A stretch of DNA of 7,021 nucleotides from Pseudomonas sp. Lineage in GTDB: Bacteria; Pseudomonadota; Gammaproteobacteria; Pseudomonadales; Pseudomonadaceae. Below are positions 5,869-7,021 of this stretch, one piece after another. The notes beneath the pieces were generated by a model that ran no database searches, was not told where the DNA came from, and saw nothing but the letters and a program-made list of their open reading frames with translations. The stretch is taken from positions 1-7,021 of the forward strand of contig JARDZH010000090.1 of NCBI GenBank assembly GCA_029240955.1, given 5' to 3'. The translations under genes and the position numbers were made by a program. Each line of letters starts with the position of its first letter. Positions within the stretch are counted from its first letter, which is position 1.

Positions 5869-6819
5869 TTAGCTAGCTGCCTCAGCAAGTCGAATGCTGG
5901 CATCCACGATGGAAGCGGGGGTCGGCAGGACCCCGTGCCATTTGGCGCGCTCCATGATGTGGGTAGCCCATTTATAATGCGTGGCCGGTTCACACATGGC
6001 GTCGTTGTACTTGAACACCGCAGGTGCAACGGAGTTCAAAATCATCCGGGCCGCGTTCATGTCCTCAAGACTGACGCGCAGCGCGTTCTGAATGATACCG
6101 ATCTGCGACGGATGGATAGCGGTTTTCCCTACCAGACCATTCGCGATGTCCAGCGTCAACTCCTGCTGAAGGATATCGGGCGTCGCCAGTTGTTCGAATA
6201 CCGGCGCTGTGAGGGCAAAACCCTGCGAGCCCATGACGCCTGCCAGCATCGGAATAACATAGCCCATTGGCGTACCATACAGCGTCATCGCAGGGTTGCG
6301 GCGCAACCCGAGACAACCCATCAGATCGTTGCCGCCAATTCGCAAGGCGATGATCCGCTCGTCGAGGTTGGCCTTCAACGCCTGACCCAGCTCGACCATG
6401 GCCGTCGGGTTGAATACCTCCGGGGTCTCCAGCGTCGGCATCAACGCCAGCTTTGGGTTGGTGACCGCATTTTCCCAGCTCGCCAGGCTTGCGAGCGAGA
6501 GTTTGGGCACCACGAATCCATCAACGTGGCTCATCAGCGACCAGTCGTTGAGGATCGCGGCCATCTGCGCATCGCGCGGACGGACGAACAGCAGCGGCCC
6601 GTTGACCGGTCGACCGCCACGTTCATCGATGCGCGTCAGCACACTGCGCAGATTGGCGAGCGCGGTCTCGACGTCGATGAGCGCAACGGCGTCTTCCAGA
6701 CAGACCACCAGGGAGCGCAGCTCCGGAATCTTGTCGGCAAACACCACGTCGAGGATATCGTCGCGGGTGGCAGGCATGTACAGCGTTGCCCCGAGTGCAT
6801 ACGGCGAGAGTATGGCCAT
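5869..6819 (-). CDS. HpcH/HpaI aldolase / citrate lyase (CitE-like) family protein
   Basis: A 316-residue TIM-barrel protein of the CitE-like branch. Visible motifs are YMPATRDD (14-21), CLEDAV (40-45), LFVRPRD (77-83), VPK (104-106), LETPE (130-134), IGGNDL (161-166) and GKTAIHPSQI (231-240). E131 and D165 are the likely Mg2+ ligands, and R80 the likely binder of a carboxylate or phosphate. The family cleaves or forms C-C bonds using acyl-CoA or 2-keto-acid-like substrates; here the substrate is unknown. Association with HAD, PRTase and ATP-grasp genes upstream of ter genes points to the predicted nucleoside-like biosynthetic pathway rather than citrate fermentation, since citD, citF and citC partners are absent from this window. 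The ATG shares its A with the upstream stop (TAATG), and GGAG (complement of 6829-6832) lies 9 bases before it, so translation is coupled at both ends. Confidence 0.88.
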   Translation of the reverse strand: MAILSPYALGATLYMPATRDDILDVVFADKIPELRSLVVCLEDAVALIDVETALANLRSVLTRIDERGGRPVNGPLLFVRPRDAQMAAILNDWSLMSHVDGFVVPKLSLASLASWENAVTNPKLALMPTLETPEVFNPTAMVELGQALKANLDERIIALRIGGNDLMGCLGLRRNPAMTLYGTPMGYVIPMLAGVMGSQGFALTAPVFEQLATPDILQQELTLDIANGLVGKTAIHPSQIGIIQNALRVSLEDMNAARMILNSVAPAVFKYNDAMCEPATHYKWATHIMERAKWHGVLPTPASIVDASIRLAEAAS

Positions 6820-7021
6820 TAGCTGAGACTCCGAATGATGGTGACTGCCCGATAAGGTCCCAGTGCAGATCCGGCTTCTTCTACCGGAATGCCCGCTTTT
6901 TCGGTGAGGTGCATGAGCAACTGCACATCGCTGTCGGACGTGCTGCGCACGAGAACGTGATCAGGCACCCGTCGCATGACGGCCCGCGTGGCTTCGGCGA
7001 TGCCCGTTTTGATCCGGTTGA
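6819..7021 (-). CDS. C-terminal fragment with Pelota/L7Ae-like domain, probably the ter-operon PRTase ('StiP') protein
   Basis: Translating the frame that ends in TAA at 6819-6821 gives 66 residues plus the stop, open to the window edge, beginning NRIKTGIAEATRAVMRR and ending YRAVTIIRSLS. The pattern of a helix, a strand (HVLVRST), an SDSDVQLL helix, AGIPVEEAG and SALGPYRAVT looks like the L7Ae/Pelota-type RNA-binding fold. Such a domain (PELOTA_1) is known at the C-terminus of the phosphoribosyltransferase-like protein of ter operons, which databases label cysteine protease StiP. The start and the catalytic part are outside the window, so PRTase or protease activity cannot be judged. The one-base overlap with the CitE-like gene places it in the same operon. 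A TRSP-domain PRTase, the other such gene of the module, is the main alternative. Confidence 0.6.
   Translation of the reverse strand, partial: NRIKTGIAEATRAVMRRVPDHVLVRSTSDSDVQLLMHLTEKAGIPVEEAGSALGPYRAVTIIRSLS

Noticed and set aside
5788..6822. 344-codon + strand open frame opposite the CitE-like gene
   Set aside because: Antisense shadow rich in Arg, Gln and His, with no motif; the CitE-like frame has all family motifs.
1..7021. CRISPR array, tRNA, rRNA, insertion sequence or attachment site
   Set aside because: No regularly spaced direct repeats, no cloverleaf or CCA end, no transposase or integrase frames, and no terminal inverted repeats were seen.

Overview
The window is part of a chromosome-like, G+C-rich gammaproteobacterial sequence, most probably from a Pseudomonas (fluorescens/syringae-like). 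This rests on base composition, strong G/C preference at third codon positions, and the feel of the proteins; no rRNA or other taxonomic marker is present, so the genus is an inference. Nothing in it looks mobile: there is no transposase, integrase, tRNA or terminal repeat.

Layout. At the left edge (1-414, + strand) is the 3' end of an AIM24/TIGR00266-family gene. It converges on a strong bidirectional terminator (448-477). All the rest, from 496 to the right edge, is one tightly packed operon on the minus strand. Read in the direction of transcription (right to left) it runs: the C-terminal end of a protein with a probable Pelota/L7Ae-like domain (probably the PRTase/'StiP' protein of ter operons), a CitE-like HpcH/HpaI lyase, a HAD-IB phosphatase, then terZ, terA, terB, terC, terD and terE. 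Junctions are overlapping or 0-51 bases long. The ter genes are in the same order as the classical terZABCDE cluster of tellurite-resistance plasmids.

How the parts work together. TerZ, TerA, TerD and TerE are TerD-fold proteins with acidic calcium-binding loops. TerB is a soluble helical protein and TerC a polytopic membrane protein, and in characterised systems they form a complex at the inner membrane. The three genes upstream match the 'biosynthetic module' that comparative genomics (work by Anantharaman, Iyer and Aravind) has linked to ter genes and proposed to make a nucleoside-like metabolite. That product is not known experimentally. The window therefore shows a joined biosynthetic-plus-Ter stress system whose true physiological role (tellurite, phage, colicin or oxidative stress) remains open. 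The promoter and the rest of the biosynthetic module lie beyond the right edge.

Details of special note are a perfect 9-bp stem-loop over the terD stop codon, a hexanucleotide tandem repeat in the Pro/Ala linker of terA, a start-site correction for terZ, and a diverged terD/terE tandem duplication. There is no gene-free stretch longer than about 80 bases.
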